A stretch of DNA of 41,406 bases. Origin: JBFWUM01 sp050247255. Its GTDB lineage: Bacteria > Acidobacteriota > Vicinamibacteria > Vicinamibacterales > UBA2999. Below are positions 32,992 through 40,807 of this stretch, one piece after another; position 1 is the stretch's first letter; the number at the start of each line of letters is the position of its first letter. A program made the translations under genes and the position numbers. The notes under the pieces were generated by a model. It saw only the letters and a list, made by a program, of their open reading frames with translations. It was not told the origin of the DNA and made no database searches. Location of the stretch: contig JBFWUM010000038.1 of NCBI GenBank assembly GCA_050247255.1, positions 1 through 41,406 of the forward strand, written 5' to 3'.

Positions 32992-33926
32992 GAACTACGC
33001 TGCTTGCCTTTGTCGTCGCCCTGGCCGTCGCCGCGCCTGCCGCTGCGCAGGGGCGGATGGTCAAGACCAACGCGCTGATTCACGTCGTCGCCAGCCTCGA
33101 GCCGTCGATTGCCTTCTACCGTGATGCGGTCGGGTTCGAGCTGGTGGAGCCGCCGGCGCCGCTGCGGGCGTCCGGGCTGCTCGACCTGGCGAAGGCGTCG
33201 GCGCCGAACGCCACCGCGCGGACGGCCGCGTTCCGCATCCCGGGTTCGGAAATGCAGTTCCGGCTGATCGAGTTCTCGGGGACCGATGGCCGCCGCTTCG
33301 AGCAGCGCCTCTACGATCCGGGCGTGACGCGCTTCTCGATCCAGGTGCGCGACATTGACGCCGCGTTCAATCGCGTCAAGGACCAGGTGCTGGCGGTGGA
33401 TACTACCGGTGGGGCGCCGGTCTACACACAGCGGCCGCGGAACGATACGCGCGCGGTGATGATGCGCGACCCCGACGGCTTCGTCCTCGAGTTCGTGCAG
33501 GGCGATCCGTTGCCGCAGACCGACGTGCCGGCGTCGAGCAACATCTTCAACGCCCGGTCATCGCTGGCGATCGAGAACACCGATCGCGCCCTGGCGTTCT
33601 ACCGCGACATCCTCGGCTTCACCAACCGGCCGACCAATACCGTCAACGACGCGGTGCTGGCGCTCGAAGGCACGCCGACGGCTGTGGCACGGACGACGTC
33701 GACGAGCCCGCCGGGCGGAACGAACGTCTGGTTCCTGTGGGAGTTCAGCAACATCGACCGGACGAAGCGCGCGCCTCGCGTGTTCGATCCGGGCGCGTCA
33801 GCGCTGGCGATCCAGGTGGAGAACCGCGCCGCGCTCATCGAACGGATGCGCGCCGCGGGCGTCGCGGTCGAAGGCACGAGCGTCGTCCGCAGCCCCGACG
33901 GGCTTCTCATTGAATTGACGGAGTGA
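32988..33926 (+). CDS. Secreted two-domain VOC (glyoxalase-fold) protein
   Basis: A 312-residue protein with a Sec signal peptide (1-21, AAPAAAQ) and two VOC domains. The first (about 27-165) contains HVVASLEPSIAFYRDAVGFELVE and VMMRDPDGFVLEFVQ. The second (about 180-310) contains LAIENTDRALAFYRDILGFTN and VVRSPDGLLIELTE. The conserved FYRD and DPDGxxxEF motifs of the fold are present in both. Export is unusual for glyoxalase-like proteins but common for such paralogues in Acidobacteria, as I recall. Metal ligands are only partly conserved, so activity is open. The last codons and stop lie inside an octamer array. Confidence 0.85.
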   Translation: MRTTLLAFVVALAVAAPAAAQGRMVKTNALIHVVASLEPSIAFYRDAVGFELVEPPAPLRASGLLDLAKASAPNATARTAAFRIPGSEMQFRLIEFSGTDGRRFEQRLYDPGVTRFSIQVRDIDAAFNRVKDQVLAVDTTGGAPVYTQRPRNDTRAVMMRDPDGFVLEFVQGDPLPQTDVPASSNIFNARSSLAIENTDRALAFYRDILGFTNRPTNTVNDAVLALEGTPTAVARTTSTSPPGGTNVWFLWEFSNIDRTKRAPRVFDPGASALAIQVENRAALIERMRAAGVAVEGTSVVRSPDGLLIELTE

Positions 33927-33998
33927 CGGATTGACAGGTTGACGAATTGGATTGAGGAATCGATTCCGTCAACTCGTCAATCCGTCAATCCGTCAATG
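33915..33998. repeat. Mirrored octamer array between convergent genes
   Basis: Left arm units: TTGACGGA, GTGACGGA, TTGACAGG, TTGACGAA (33915-33946). The right arm, read on the minus strand, gives TTGACGGA twice, TTGACGAG and TTGACGG. The apex is the perfect palindrome GGAATCGATTCC (33956-33967). The first unit encodes the last residues of the VOC protein, and the second supplies its stop. The array ends one base before the stop of the convergent gene. Confidence 0.85.
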
Positions 33999-33999
33999 T

Positions 34000-34299
34000 C
34001 TATGCGGCCGCCGCCGCGATGATTTCCGCGCCCGGCCGTGGGCGCGGCGACTCGCCGTAAGACACCAGCTCCCACCCAAGCTGCCGCAGCCGGGCGGCCA
34101 GCGCCGCGTGCTGCCGGAAGGCGTCGATGCCGCGGTCGTAGATGTCGATGCTCGGCCGCTCGACGTCCCAGTGTGGCACCGCCGCCACCGTAAAGAATCC
34201 GCCGTGCTCGTGCAGCTGGCACGACAACAGGCGGTTCCCCCGCCGGAACGTCCATCCGAGAAGCCGCTTGGTTGCCTTGGGCGCACGCATCGTGGTCAT
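34000..34299 (-). CDS. Small hypothetical protein
   Basis: A 99-residue protein that I do not recognise. The central part (FRRGNRLLSCQLHEHGGFFTVAAVPHW, IDIYDRGIDAFRQHAALAARLRQLGWELVSYGE) alternates strands and a helix like a compact folded domain and has normal codon bias. The tail is an Ala-rich run. It has no signal peptide or membrane helix. Two other minus frames over the same bases look less protein-like. It converges on the VOC gene through the octamer array and is divergent from the blaI operon, from which it is separated by 127 bases. Confidence 0.55.
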   Translation of the reverse strand: MTTMRAPKATKRLLGWTFRRGNRLLSCQLHEHGGFFTVAAVPHWDVERPSIDIYDRGIDAFRQHAALAARLRQLGWELVSYGESPRPRPGAEIIAAAAA

Positions 34300-34368
34300 G
34301 CGCTCGGTTACATCAATCGGCGTGCCAGGCTACGGATCAGGTGGTAGATGGTCGTTGGTAGTTCGCAG

Positions 34369-34426
34369 TTGACACGGTGTAAGACTAAGTGTTATCTATC
34401 TCGCATCATGGTGCGAGAGAAATAAC
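34369..34426 (+). promoter_or_regulatory. Promoter and BlaI-type operator palindrome
   Basis: TTGACA (34369-34374), a 17-base spacer and TTATCT (34392-34397) form the best sigma-70 promoter of the window. The -10 lies in the left half of a 36-bp palindrome. GTTATCTATCTCGCA (34391-34405) and TGCGAGAGAAATAAC (34412-34426) match at 13 of 15 positions around a 6-bp spacer, ending directly at the blaI ATG. Occupation by the BlaI dimer would block the -10 and the start site, so the operon is probably autorepressed. Confidence 0.8.
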
Positions 34427-34828
34427 ATGTCGACCCTCCAGCACACCCTGTCGCGGCGCGAACGCCAGATCATGGACATCCTCTTTCGCCGCGGCCGCGC
34501 CACGGCGGCCGAGGTGTTGGCCGAGATTCCCGGCGATCCCACCTATTCCACGGTGCGCACGCAGCTGCGCGTCCTCGAGCAGAAGGGGCATGTCCGTCAC
34601 GAGCAGGACGGGCCCCGCTTCGTCTACACGCCGGTCGTGCGGCGGCAGACCGCCCGCCGCTCGGCGCTGCGGCACGTCATCGATACCTTCTTCGACGGGT
34701 CGCCGGAACGCGTCGTCGAGGCGCTGCTGGGCGGCGAGGCGTCGAAGCTGTCGGCCGAGGAACTCGAACGGATCGAGGCCCTGGTGCAAAAGGCCAGGGA
34801 CGACGGCGAAGGAGGGCAGGACGCATGA
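34427..34828 (+). CDS. BlaI/MecI/CopY-family repressor
   Basis: A 133-residue winged-helix repressor. LSRRERQIMDILFRRGRATAAEVLAEI and DPTYSTVRTQLRVLEQKGHVRHEQDG form the DNA-binding domain. The C-terminal helices (FDGSPERVVEALLGG, LSAEELERIEALVQKA) are for dimerisation. In the classic system a BlaR1 sensor cleaves the repressor on signal; the next gene is an M56 protein, coupled by ATGA. A near-perfect palindrome overlapping the -10 and ending at its own ATG is the likely operator. The inducer need not be a beta-lactam: such pairs are expanded in Acidobacteria with unknown signals. Confidence 0.93.
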   Translation: MSTLQHTLSRRERQIMDILFRRGRATAAEVLAEIPGDPTYSTVRTQLRVLEQKGHVRHEQDGPRFVYTPVVRRQTARRSALRHVIDTFFDGSPERVVEALLGGEASKLSAEELERIEALVQKARDDGEGGQDA

Positions 34829-36462
34829 TCGCCTTGTCGATCGTCCTCAAGTCGTCGCTCGTCCTGCTGGTGGTGCTGCTGGCCGCGGCGGCGCTGCGGC
34901 GCCGCTCGGCGGCAGTCCGCGACGCGTGGCTCGCCGCCGGCATTGCCGGGGCGCTGCTGTTGCCGGCGGCATCGCTGGTCGTGCCCGAGTGGCAGGTGCT
35001 CGACGAGCCGGTTGTGCCCGTCCTCCTGCAACCGGGCCCGTCGACGCCGTCGACGATTCCGCCCGCAGACCTGCCGGCTGCGGCCGGCGGCCTCGCGCCG
35101 ACCGGGCGGGGGTGGCCGTGGGCCGCGATGGTTGGACTGGGCTGGGGCATCGGCGCGCTCGGGTCGATCGCCGCTCTCTCCATCGGCTTGGTCAGGCTGC
35201 GGCGGATTACCACGGCCGCCGTCGCCGCCAATGCCGCCTGCCGGGACGTGGCACCCGAGCTGGCCGGACGGCTCGGTGTCACGCGGCCCGTCACCGTTCT
35301 CTTCACGGCGCACCCGCTGGCGCCGCTCACCTGGGGGCATCGCGCGCCCAGGATTCTGCTGCCGCAGGAGGCTGTCAGCTGGCCAGCCGACCGCCTGCGG
35401 ATCGTGATCGCCCACGAACTTGCGCACATCGCGCGCGGCGACTGGAGCACGCACCTGCAGGGCGAGCTGCTGCGCGCCGTCTACTGGTTCAACCCGCTGG
35501 CGTGGCTCGTCTGCCGCCGCCGGCAGCAGGAAAGCGAGCGTGCCTGTGACGATCGCGTCCTCGCGCTCGGTGTGGACGGCGCCGACTACGCCGCCCAGCT
35601 CGTCGATCTGGCCCGGATGGCCCGGCAAGGACCCTGGCTGCCCGCGCCCGCCGTCGTGCGGGCCACGGGCCTCGAGAGGAGAGTACGCGCCATGCTGACC
35701 CCTGGACTCAATCGAAGCGCCGTGTCTGCGCGCGGACGGGCGGCTGTCGCCGCCGCCGCCCTCGCGCTCGTCGTTGCCGTCGCCGGCGTGAGCGCGGCGC
35801 AGGCGCTGGCGTCGTTCAGCGGCTCGATTGTCGATCCGCAAAATGCGGTGCTGCCCGCCGTGCGCGTGATGCTGACCAACACTGCGACCGACGTGAAGAT
35901 CGAAGTGCGCAGCGACCGCAACGGCCGCTTCGAGTTCCCGCCGCTCGAACCCGGCACGTACAACGTGGAAGTGGAACTCCCCGGGTTCTCGTCGCTCCGG
36001 TCGACCGTGCGGCTGGAGGCGGGGCAGCGGATGGAGCCGAACCTCCAGCTTGCCGTTGGCTCGCTGGAGGAGACAGTGACGGTTCGTGATCCCGGCACGA
36101 ATGAAACCGCGATGCCGCGAATTCAGACGGTTGCTGCGCGGAAGACCCCGATCTGTCCCCAGGGCCCGGTCACCAATGGGCCTCGGATCGGCGGCAATAT
36201 CCGGCCGCCGGTGAAGATCCGGAGCGTGGCGCCAATCTATCCGCTGGCCTACCGTGGCAGCGGCCGGACCGTGCAGGTCGAGTTGGATGCGACGATCAAT
36301 CCCGACGGCACGATTGGTGAGATCCGCACCGTCGGATCGCCGATCGGCGACTTCGCCCAGTCAGCGATCGCTGCGGTGCGCGAGTGGGCCTTCGACTCCA
36401 CGTTGCTCAACTGTGAGCCGGTCCCGGTGAGGATGAGCGTGCATGTGGCGTTCGTCCCGTAG
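34825..36462 (+). CDS. BlaR1-like M56 metallopeptidase with carboxypeptidase-regulatory and TonB C-terminal domains
   Basis: A 545-residue membrane protein. Hydrophobic helices near 8-25, 33-52 and 95-120 surround the M56 domain. Its zinc motif HELAH (197-201) is in RIVIAHELAHIARGDWSTH, followed by YWFNPLAWLVCRRRQQESERACDDRVL. A further membrane helix (about 305-328) leads outside to a carboxypeptidase-regulatory-like domain (FSGSIVDPQNAVLPAVRVMLTN, about 335-425). A TonB C-terminal domain follows (about 460-545, VKIRSVAPIYPLAYRGSGRTVQVELDATINPDG). BlaR1 has a penicillin-binding sensor in this place, so this protein must sense something else. It overlaps blaI upstream by ATGA and the TIGR03435 gene downstream by 20 bases. 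Confidence 0.9.
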   Translation: MIALSIVLKSSLVLLVVLLAAAALRRRSAAVRDAWLAAGIAGALLLPAASLVVPEWQVLDEPVVPVLLQPGPSTPSTIPPADLPAAAGGLAPTGRGWPWAAMVGLGWGIGALGSIAALSIGLVRLRRITTAAVAANAACRDVAPELAGRLGVTRPVTVLFTAHPLAPLTWGHRAPRILLPQEAVSWPADRLRIVIAHELAHIARGDWSTHLQGELLRAVYWFNPLAWLVCRRRQQESERACDDRVLALGVDGADYAAQLVDLARMARQGPWLPAPAVVRATGLERRVRAMLTPGLNRSAVSARGRAAVAAAALALVVAVAGVSAAQALASFSGSIVDPQNAVLPAVRVMLTNTATDVKIEVRSDRNGRFEFPPLEPGTYNVEVELPGFSSLRSTVRLEAGQRMEPNLQLAVGSLEETVTVRDPGTNETAMPRIQTVAARKTPICPQGPVTNGPRIGGNIRPPVKIRSVAPIYPLAYRGSGRTVQVELDATINPDGTIGEIRTVGSPIGDFAQSAIAAVREWAFDSTLLNCEPVPVRMSVHVAFVP

Positions 36463-37309
36463 GCTCCCTGCTGTCGTCGTGGCGGTGATCGCGAGCGCGT
36501 GGCTCGCGGTCGCCCACGCCCAGACGCCGGTGTTCGAGGTCGCTTCGATCAAGGAGAATCGCTCGGACAATACGGGCGTAAACATCGCGTGGCAGCCGGG
36601 CGGACGCCTGGTTGCCACCAACGTCACGCTGCAGATCCTGATTTCCATCGCGTACGGTGAGGACGTGCCGCTCCCCCCAGACCGGCTCGCTTTCAGCGAC
36701 CGCTGGATTGGCGGTGCCGGTCCCGACTTCCTTCGCGCGAATCGCTACGACGTACTCGCCGTCGCTCCGGCGAATCCGGCGCCTGAGCAGATGCCGGTGA
36801 TGCTCCGCGCGCTACTCGCCGAACGGTTCAACCTGCAAGTCCACCGCGAGACGCGGAACCTGCCGAGCTACGCGCTGGTTGCGGCGCGGGAGGACAAGCG
36901 CCTCGGTCCGCGCCTGCGGGCCGCCGAAGCGCCCTGCGTGGCGCCACCGCCGCCGCGCCCGACTGCGCGAGGGGACATGACGCCGACGCCGTGCATCATC
37001 CGGAATGTTCCCGGAAAGGCGGTCGCGCGGTCGGTGACGATCGCGAGGCTGGCGACGATGCTGCCGAACTGGGTTGGAGATCGCCGCCCGGTTGAGGACC
37101 GCACGGGCCTTGCTGGCGAGTTCGACTTCGAGTTGGACTGGACTCCGCTCCAGATGCCGTCGGCCGACGCCCAGATCCTGCCGATCGATCCGAACGGCCC
37201 GACGCTGTTCACCGCCCTCGACGAGCAGCTCGGCCTGAAGCTGGATGCGGTGCGCACCGACGTGGAAGTCATCGTCGTGGACCACGCGGAGCCGCCCTCA
37301 CCCGATTGA
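36443..37309 (+). CDS. TIGR03435-family exported protein
   Basis: A 288-residue protein with a signal peptide (1-26, ending AVAHAQ). TPVFEVASIKENRS opens the family signature and is followed by TNVTLQILISIAYG, RYDVLAVAP, MLRALLAERFNLQVHRETRNLPSYALV, DRTGLAGEFDFELDW and FTALDEQLGLKLDAVRTDVEVIVVDHAE. TIGR03435 proteins are strongly expanded in Acidobacteria (Soli group), and their function is unknown. It overlaps the M56 gene by 20 bases, so it is the third gene of the BlaI-controlled operon. Its exported location makes it a candidate ligand-binding partner or target of the M56 sensor. Confidence 0.92.
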   Translation: MWRSSRRLPAVVVAVIASAWLAVAHAQTPVFEVASIKENRSDNTGVNIAWQPGGRLVATNVTLQILISIAYGEDVPLPPDRLAFSDRWIGGAGPDFLRANRYDVLAVAPANPAPEQMPVMLRALLAERFNLQVHRETRNLPSYALVAAREDKRLGPRLRAAEAPCVAPPPPRPTARGDMTPTPCIIRNVPGKAVARSVTIARLATMLPNWVGDRRPVEDRTGLAGEFDFELDWTPLQMPSADAQILPIDPNGPTLFTALDEQLGLKLDAVRTDVEVIVVDHAEPPSPD

Positions 37310-37328
37310 CGGCGGAGCGCACGGCTTC

Positions 37329-37365
37329 ACAACGGAGCCGCAGAGGCGCAGAGAACGCACGGAGC
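37329..37365. repeat. Octamer array running into the assembly gap
   Basis: About four degenerate 8-bp units (ACAACGGA, GCCGCAGA, GGCGCAGA, GAACGCAC) begin 20 bases after the TIGR03435 stop and are cut by the 100-N block. The pattern matches one arm of the mirrored arrays elsewhere in the window. Confidence 0.6.
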
Positions 37366-37465
37366 NNNNNNNNNNNNNNNNNNNNNNNNNNNNNNNNNNN
37401 NNNNNNNNNNNNNNNNNNNNNNNNNNNNNNNNNNNNNNNNNNNNNNNNNNNNNNNNNNNNNNNNN
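37366..37465. other. Assembly gap of 100 N
   Basis: Exactly 100 N. It starts inside a period-8 array and hides the 5' end of the MBL gene. The true distance and any hidden gene are unknown. Confidence 0.98.
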
Positions 37466-38314
37466 CTCGTCCGCGAGAACGCCACCGTCAAGCTCACCGA
37501 TCACGTCTGGGCGATCCCCGACAACAACGTCGGGGGTGTCCCCAACGTCGGCATCATCGTCGGCAGCCGCGCCACGCTGGTGGTCGATACCGGGCTCGGT
37601 CCCCGCAATGGCGAGGCCATCGTCCGCGAGGTGAACAAGGTGAGTCGGAACAGCGAGGTCTACGTCGTGACCACGCACTACCACCCGGAGCACTCGCTGG
37701 GGATGGCGGCGTTCAAGGGGGCGAAGCTGATCATGCCGCGCATCCAGCAAGTCGAGATGCGCGAGGACGGGCCGCGTATTTTCGATGTCTTCGCCGGCCG
37801 CTCGGCCGCCAACGGTGAGCTGCTGCGCGGCGTGACCTATCCGACCGCCGACATCCCGTTCGACACCGAGCATCGCCTCGACCTCGGCGGCGTGAGCGTG
37901 CGCATCTGGACGAAAGGACCGGCGTTCCTGCACACGCGCGGTGACACGGTGGTCTGGGTGGAGCAGGACCGGGTGCTCTTCACCGGCGACCTGGTCATGA
38001 GCCGCCGGTTCCTGGCCGCCAACCAGAACGCGAGCATCCGCCTCTGGCTGACGACGCTCGATGAACTCGCCGCGCTGAATCCGCTGCACGTCGTACCGGC
38101 CCACGGCGATCTCGGCAACGCGACGATGATCGCGCGCGATCGGGAATACCTGCGCGTGGTCCAGACGCGGGTCGCCGAGCTCAAGAGGCAGGGGCGCTCA
38201 GCGGACGATGCGGCGAAGGCGGTGGCGGAGGAGATCGCGCCGAAGTACCCGGAGTGGGGGAATCCGCAGGGGTCAGCGGCGACGGCGCGCGCCGCGTTCA
38301 ATGAGGCGCCGTAG
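37466..38314 (+). CDS. MBL-fold metallo-hydrolase, 5' end lost in gap
   Basis: The 282 visible residues form a metallo-beta-lactamase fold: VWAIPDNNVGGVPNVGIIVGSR, ATLVVDTGLG, the metal motif THYHPEHSLGM (HxHxEH, with Glu where Asp is usual), FLHTRGDTVVWVEQDRVLFTGDLVMSR and VVPAHGDLG. This set resembles exported MBL hydrolases related to lactamase B2-like or quinoprotein-relay types; the substrate is unknown. The N-terminus and any signal peptide are in the gap. The gene converges on the lectin-like gene, and a mirrored octamer array starts two bases after its stop. Confidence 0.88.
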   Translation, partial: LVRENATVKLTDHVWAIPDNNVGGVPNVGIIVGSRATLVVDTGLGPRNGEAIVREVNKVSRNSEVYVVTTHYHPEHSLGMAAFKGAKLIMPRIQQVEMREDGPRIFDVFAGRSAANGELLRGVTYPTADIPFDTEHRLDLGGVSVRIWTKGPAFLHTRGDTVVWVEQDRVLFTGDLVMSRRFLAANQNASIRLWLTTLDELAALNPLHVVPAHGDLGNATMIARDREYLRVVQTRVAELKRQGRSADDAAKAVAEEIAPKYPEWGNPQGSAATARAAFNEAP

Positions 38315-38315
38315 A

Positions 38316-38386
38316 AGGTAGCCGGGTGGCTGGGGAGCCCGCGAAAGGCCCCCAGCGACCCAGCGACCTAGCTACCTAGCTACCTA
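38316..38386. repeat. Mirrored octamer array between MBL and lectin-like genes
   Basis: The right arm consists of CCCAGCGA twice, CCTAGCTA twice and CCTA (38351-38386). The left arm carries complementary units AGGTAGCC and GGGTGGCT and a GGGG end (38316-38335). The last CCTA contains the stop codon of the convergent lectin-like gene. The array fills the interval from stop to stop. Confidence 0.85.
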
Positions 38387-39136
38387 ATTCCCAACAGCAA
38401 AGCAGTAGAGCAGCCCCGCGCCACCCGTGGCGACGAGGTTCGGCTGGCTGCAGCCGCGGCTGGCGTGCACCGAGTTCCACGACGCGTTGCCGCCGCCGAG
38501 GCGGTCGTGGTGCCCGAGCTGCACCGACGGCCCGGCCGGCGCCTGCGCGCCGCCCTGGCGGGCGCCGCCGCCACCGCCGCCCTGGCCCCGCGCCGGGGCC
38601 TCGACGTTGGCGTTGCTCGTGTAGTTGTTGCAGGTGTGATCCGCGCCATCCGTGTAGGCGCGGCCGTCGGGCATCGAGCCGGTCAGGATGTCGTGCTGGT
38701 TCGGCTGGTCGCCGACGCCGTTGACCATTTCGCCCTTCTCGTTGAGCGCCGCGACCTTGTTGATGCGGTTCCCCATCCGCGCCTGCTCGAGCGTATCGCC
38801 GTGCAGTTCAGCGACGTTGGCGGCAATCTGCTGCCCGCGGGCGTTGAACCAGGGACCGTTACCGATCCGGTCGCGGGCGTTGACCGCGCCGGCGCCCTGC
38901 GTGCTCAGGTAGGCGCGCCAGGTGGCGTTGCCGCGGCCGACCGCGGCCGCCAGCGCCTGGCAGTGCGCATCCGCGCCGGCGAGGCCGCCGTAATTGGCGC
39001 CGTCGCCCTTGCCCACGCTCGTCACGAAGAAGCTCATGGGCTGAGGCGGGCCGCCCCGGCCCTGGGCATAGACCATGCCCGAAAACGCAGCCACCGCCAG
39101 CGTGGCGGCGGCGACATAACGTCCGTACTGTTTCAT
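38384..39136 (-). CDS. Secreted lectin-like protein
   Basis: The 250-residue protein has a signal peptide (1-25, FSGMVYAQ). A domain follows with SFFVTSVGKGDGANYGGLAGADAHCQ, TWRAYLSTQG, ARDRIGNGPWFNARGQ, QHDILTGSMPDGRAY, HTCNNYTS, LGHHDR, SWNSVHASRGCSQPNL and GGAGLLYCFAV. This order, with three or four Cys, matches proteins often annotated as lectins with a C-type-lectin/endostatin-like fold. A low-complexity Gly/Gln insert (ARGQGGGGGGARQGGAQ) interrupts it near residues 190-207. ATG 39136 has GGAGAG upstream and starts the signal peptide. Ligand binding is an inference. Confidence 0.78.
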   Translation of the reverse strand: MKQYGRYVAAATLAVAAFSGMVYAQGRGGPPQPMSFFVTSVGKGDGANYGGLAGADAHCQALAAAVGRGNATWRAYLSTQGAGAVNARDRIGNGPWFNARGQQIAANVAELHGDTLEQARMGNRINKVAALNEKGEMVNGVGDQPNQHDILTGSMPDGRAYTDGADHTCNNYTSNANVEAPARGQGGGGGGARQGGAQAPAGPSVQLGHHDRLGGGNASWNSVHASRGCSQPNLVATGGAGLLYCFAVGN

Positions 39137-39191
39137 GGCTGCTCTCTCCAGCGAATCGGGCGAAGACGGGAACGCCCGCCCGGCGGCGCGC

Positions 39192-39197
39192 ATCTTA
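39192..39197 (-). promoter_or_regulatory. -10 candidate TAAGAT for the lectin-like gene
   Basis: Minus-strand TAAGAT lies about 55 bases before ATG 39136. This gene therefore has an ordinary leader and a Shine-Dalgarno sequence, unlike the short-leader genes. Confidence 0.4.
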
Positions 39198-39209
39198 CCA
39201 TGTGGCTGG

Positions 39210-39239
39210 TTGACGGAAATCCCCTGCGGACGGTACCGT
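39210..39239 (+). promoter_or_regulatory. Candidate promoter of the aldehyde dehydrogenase gene
   Basis: TTGACG (39210-39215), an 18-base spacer and TACCGT (39234-39239) precede a leader of about 40 bases with a strong GGAGG site before ATG 39284. Confidence 0.45.
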
Positions 39240-39283
39240 TACAGGGTTTCTAGCCCAATTCGCGCGGTTTTCTCGGAGGATCC

Positions 39284-40783
39284 ATGTCCAGCACTTCGAC
39301 TGCTGCCCCGGTAGGCCTCAAGACTGATCTGTTCATCAACGGCGAGTTCGTCAAGGCGGAGAACGGCGCGACCGCGCCGACCTACAACCCGCACGACAAC
39401 AGCGTTATTGCGGAAGTCGCCTCGGCGACCACGGCCGACGTGGACAAGGCGGTGAAAGCCGCGCAGGCCGCCCTGCCGAAGTGGGGCGCGATGGCCGCCG
39501 CAGACCGCGGCAAGCTGCTGATGAAGCTGGCCGACAGGATCGAAGAGAAGGCCGAAGAGATCGCCACCATCGAGTCGCTCGATACCGGCCACCCGATGCG
39601 CGACACCTCGCGACTCGACGTGCCGCGCACGGCGATGACGTTCCGCTACTTCGGCGGCATGGCCGACAAGTACGAGGGCACGGTCATCCCGGTCGACCAG
39701 GGCTTCCTCAACTACACGCTGCGTGAACCGGTCGGCGTCGTCGGCCAGATCGTCCCGTGGAACTTCCCGGTGATGTTCACCAGCTGGAAGATGGGGCCGG
39801 CGCTGGCCGCGGGCAACACCGTGGTGCTGAAGCCGGCGGCGCTGACGCCGCTCTCGGCGCTCTGGATTGCCGAGCAGATGCGCGCGGTCGGCATCCCGCC
39901 GGGTGTCGTCAACATCCTGCCCGGCGCCGGCCGTTCGGTGGGGCAGCACATCGCCGAGCACCCCGGCATCGCCAAGATCTCGTTCACCGGGTCGACCGAC
40001 GTCGGCAAGGGGATCCAGATCGCCGCGGCGCAGACGCTCAAGCGCGTCGGCCTCGAGCTGGGCGGCAAGGGGGCCAACATCGTGTTCGAGGATGCGAACA
40101 TTCCGGCCGCCGTCGGCGGGTCGGCGTTCGCCATCTTCCACAACCAGGGGCAGGCGTGCATTGCCGGCTCGCGCCTGATCCTCCACGAGAAGATCGCCGA
40201 CGAGTTCCTCGACAAGTTCATCAAGCTGGCGCAGTCGATCAAGATCGGCAACCCGCTCGACATGTCGACCGAGATGGGACCGCTGACCTCGCTCGGGCAC
40301 CGCGACAAGGTGCTGGGCTACTGCGACATCGCCAGGGAGCAGGGCGGCAGGATCCTCACCGGCGGCGAGGCGCCGAAGAACCGGCCGGACCTCGCCGGCG
40401 GCTATTACGTGCAGCCGACGGTCGTCGAGGCGAAGTACGACGCCCGCGTCTCCTGCGAGGAGGTCTTCGGCCCGTTCGTCGTCGTCACGACGTTCAAGAC
40501 CGAGGAAGAGGCGCTGAAGATCGCCAACAGCGTCGAGTACGGGCTGGGCGGCGGCCTCTGGACCTCGAATATCTCGCGCGCGCACCGCTTTGCCAAGGCG
40601 ATCCGCAGCGGGATGGTCTGGATCAACTGCTACAAGCGGGTGAACCCGGCGTCGCCGTTCGGCGGCGTGGGATCGAGCGGCTACGGGCGCGAGATGGGCT
40701 TCGAGGCGATGCACCAGTACACCGAGGTGAAGTCGGTGTGGGTGAACGTCGACGCCAACATTCCGCCGTTCTATCCGCGCTAA
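39284..40783 (+). CDS. NAD(P)-dependent aldehyde dehydrogenase
   Basis: This 499-residue enzyme oxidises aldehydes to acids in the cytosol (ALDH1/2-like length). LFINGEFVKAENG, PWNFPVMFTSWKMGPALAAGN, LKPAALTPLSAL, the nucleotide-binding FTGSTDVGKGI, general base Glu258 in LELGGKGANIVF and catalytic Cys292 in FHNQGQACIAGSR are all present. The C-terminus has EEVFGPFVVV, WINCYKRVNPASPFGGVGSSGYGREMG and the oligomerisation tail. The combination suggests a broad retinal/phenylacetaldehyde-type ALDH; the substrate is not determined. GGAGG stands six bases before ATG 39284. The gene is followed closely by a kinase with its own promoter. Confidence 0.96.
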   Translation: MSSTSTAAPVGLKTDLFINGEFVKAENGATAPTYNPHDNSVIAEVASATTADVDKAVKAAQAALPKWGAMAAADRGKLLMKLADRIEEKAEEIATIESLDTGHPMRDTSRLDVPRTAMTFRYFGGMADKYEGTVIPVDQGFLNYTLREPVGVVGQIVPWNFPVMFTSWKMGPALAAGNTVVLKPAALTPLSALWIAEQMRAVGIPPGVVNILPGAGRSVGQHIAEHPGIAKISFTGSTDVGKGIQIAAAQTLKRVGLELGGKGANIVFEDANIPAAVGGSAFAIFHNQGQACIAGSRLILHEKIADEFLDKFIKLAQSIKIGNPLDMSTEMGPLTSLGHRDKVLGYCDIAREQGGRILTGGEAPKNRPDLAGGYYVQPTVVEAKYDARVSCEEVFGPFVVVTTFKTEEEALKIANSVEYGLGGGLWTSNISRAHRFAKAIRSGMVWINCYKRVNPASPFGGVGSSGYGREMGFEAMHQYTEVKSVWVNVDANIPPFYPR

Positions 40784-40790
40784 AGCGCGT

Positions 40791-40796
40791 TAGAAT
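40791..40796 (+). promoter_or_regulatory. -10 element TAGAAT, 11 nt before the kinase ATG
   Basis: TAGAAT begins eight bases after the aldehyde dehydrogenase stop and ends 11 bases before ATG 40808. No Shine-Dalgarno sequence follows, so a leader of only about five bases is predicted. Confidence 0.55.
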
Positions 40797-40807
40797 CGCC
40801 GCCACTC

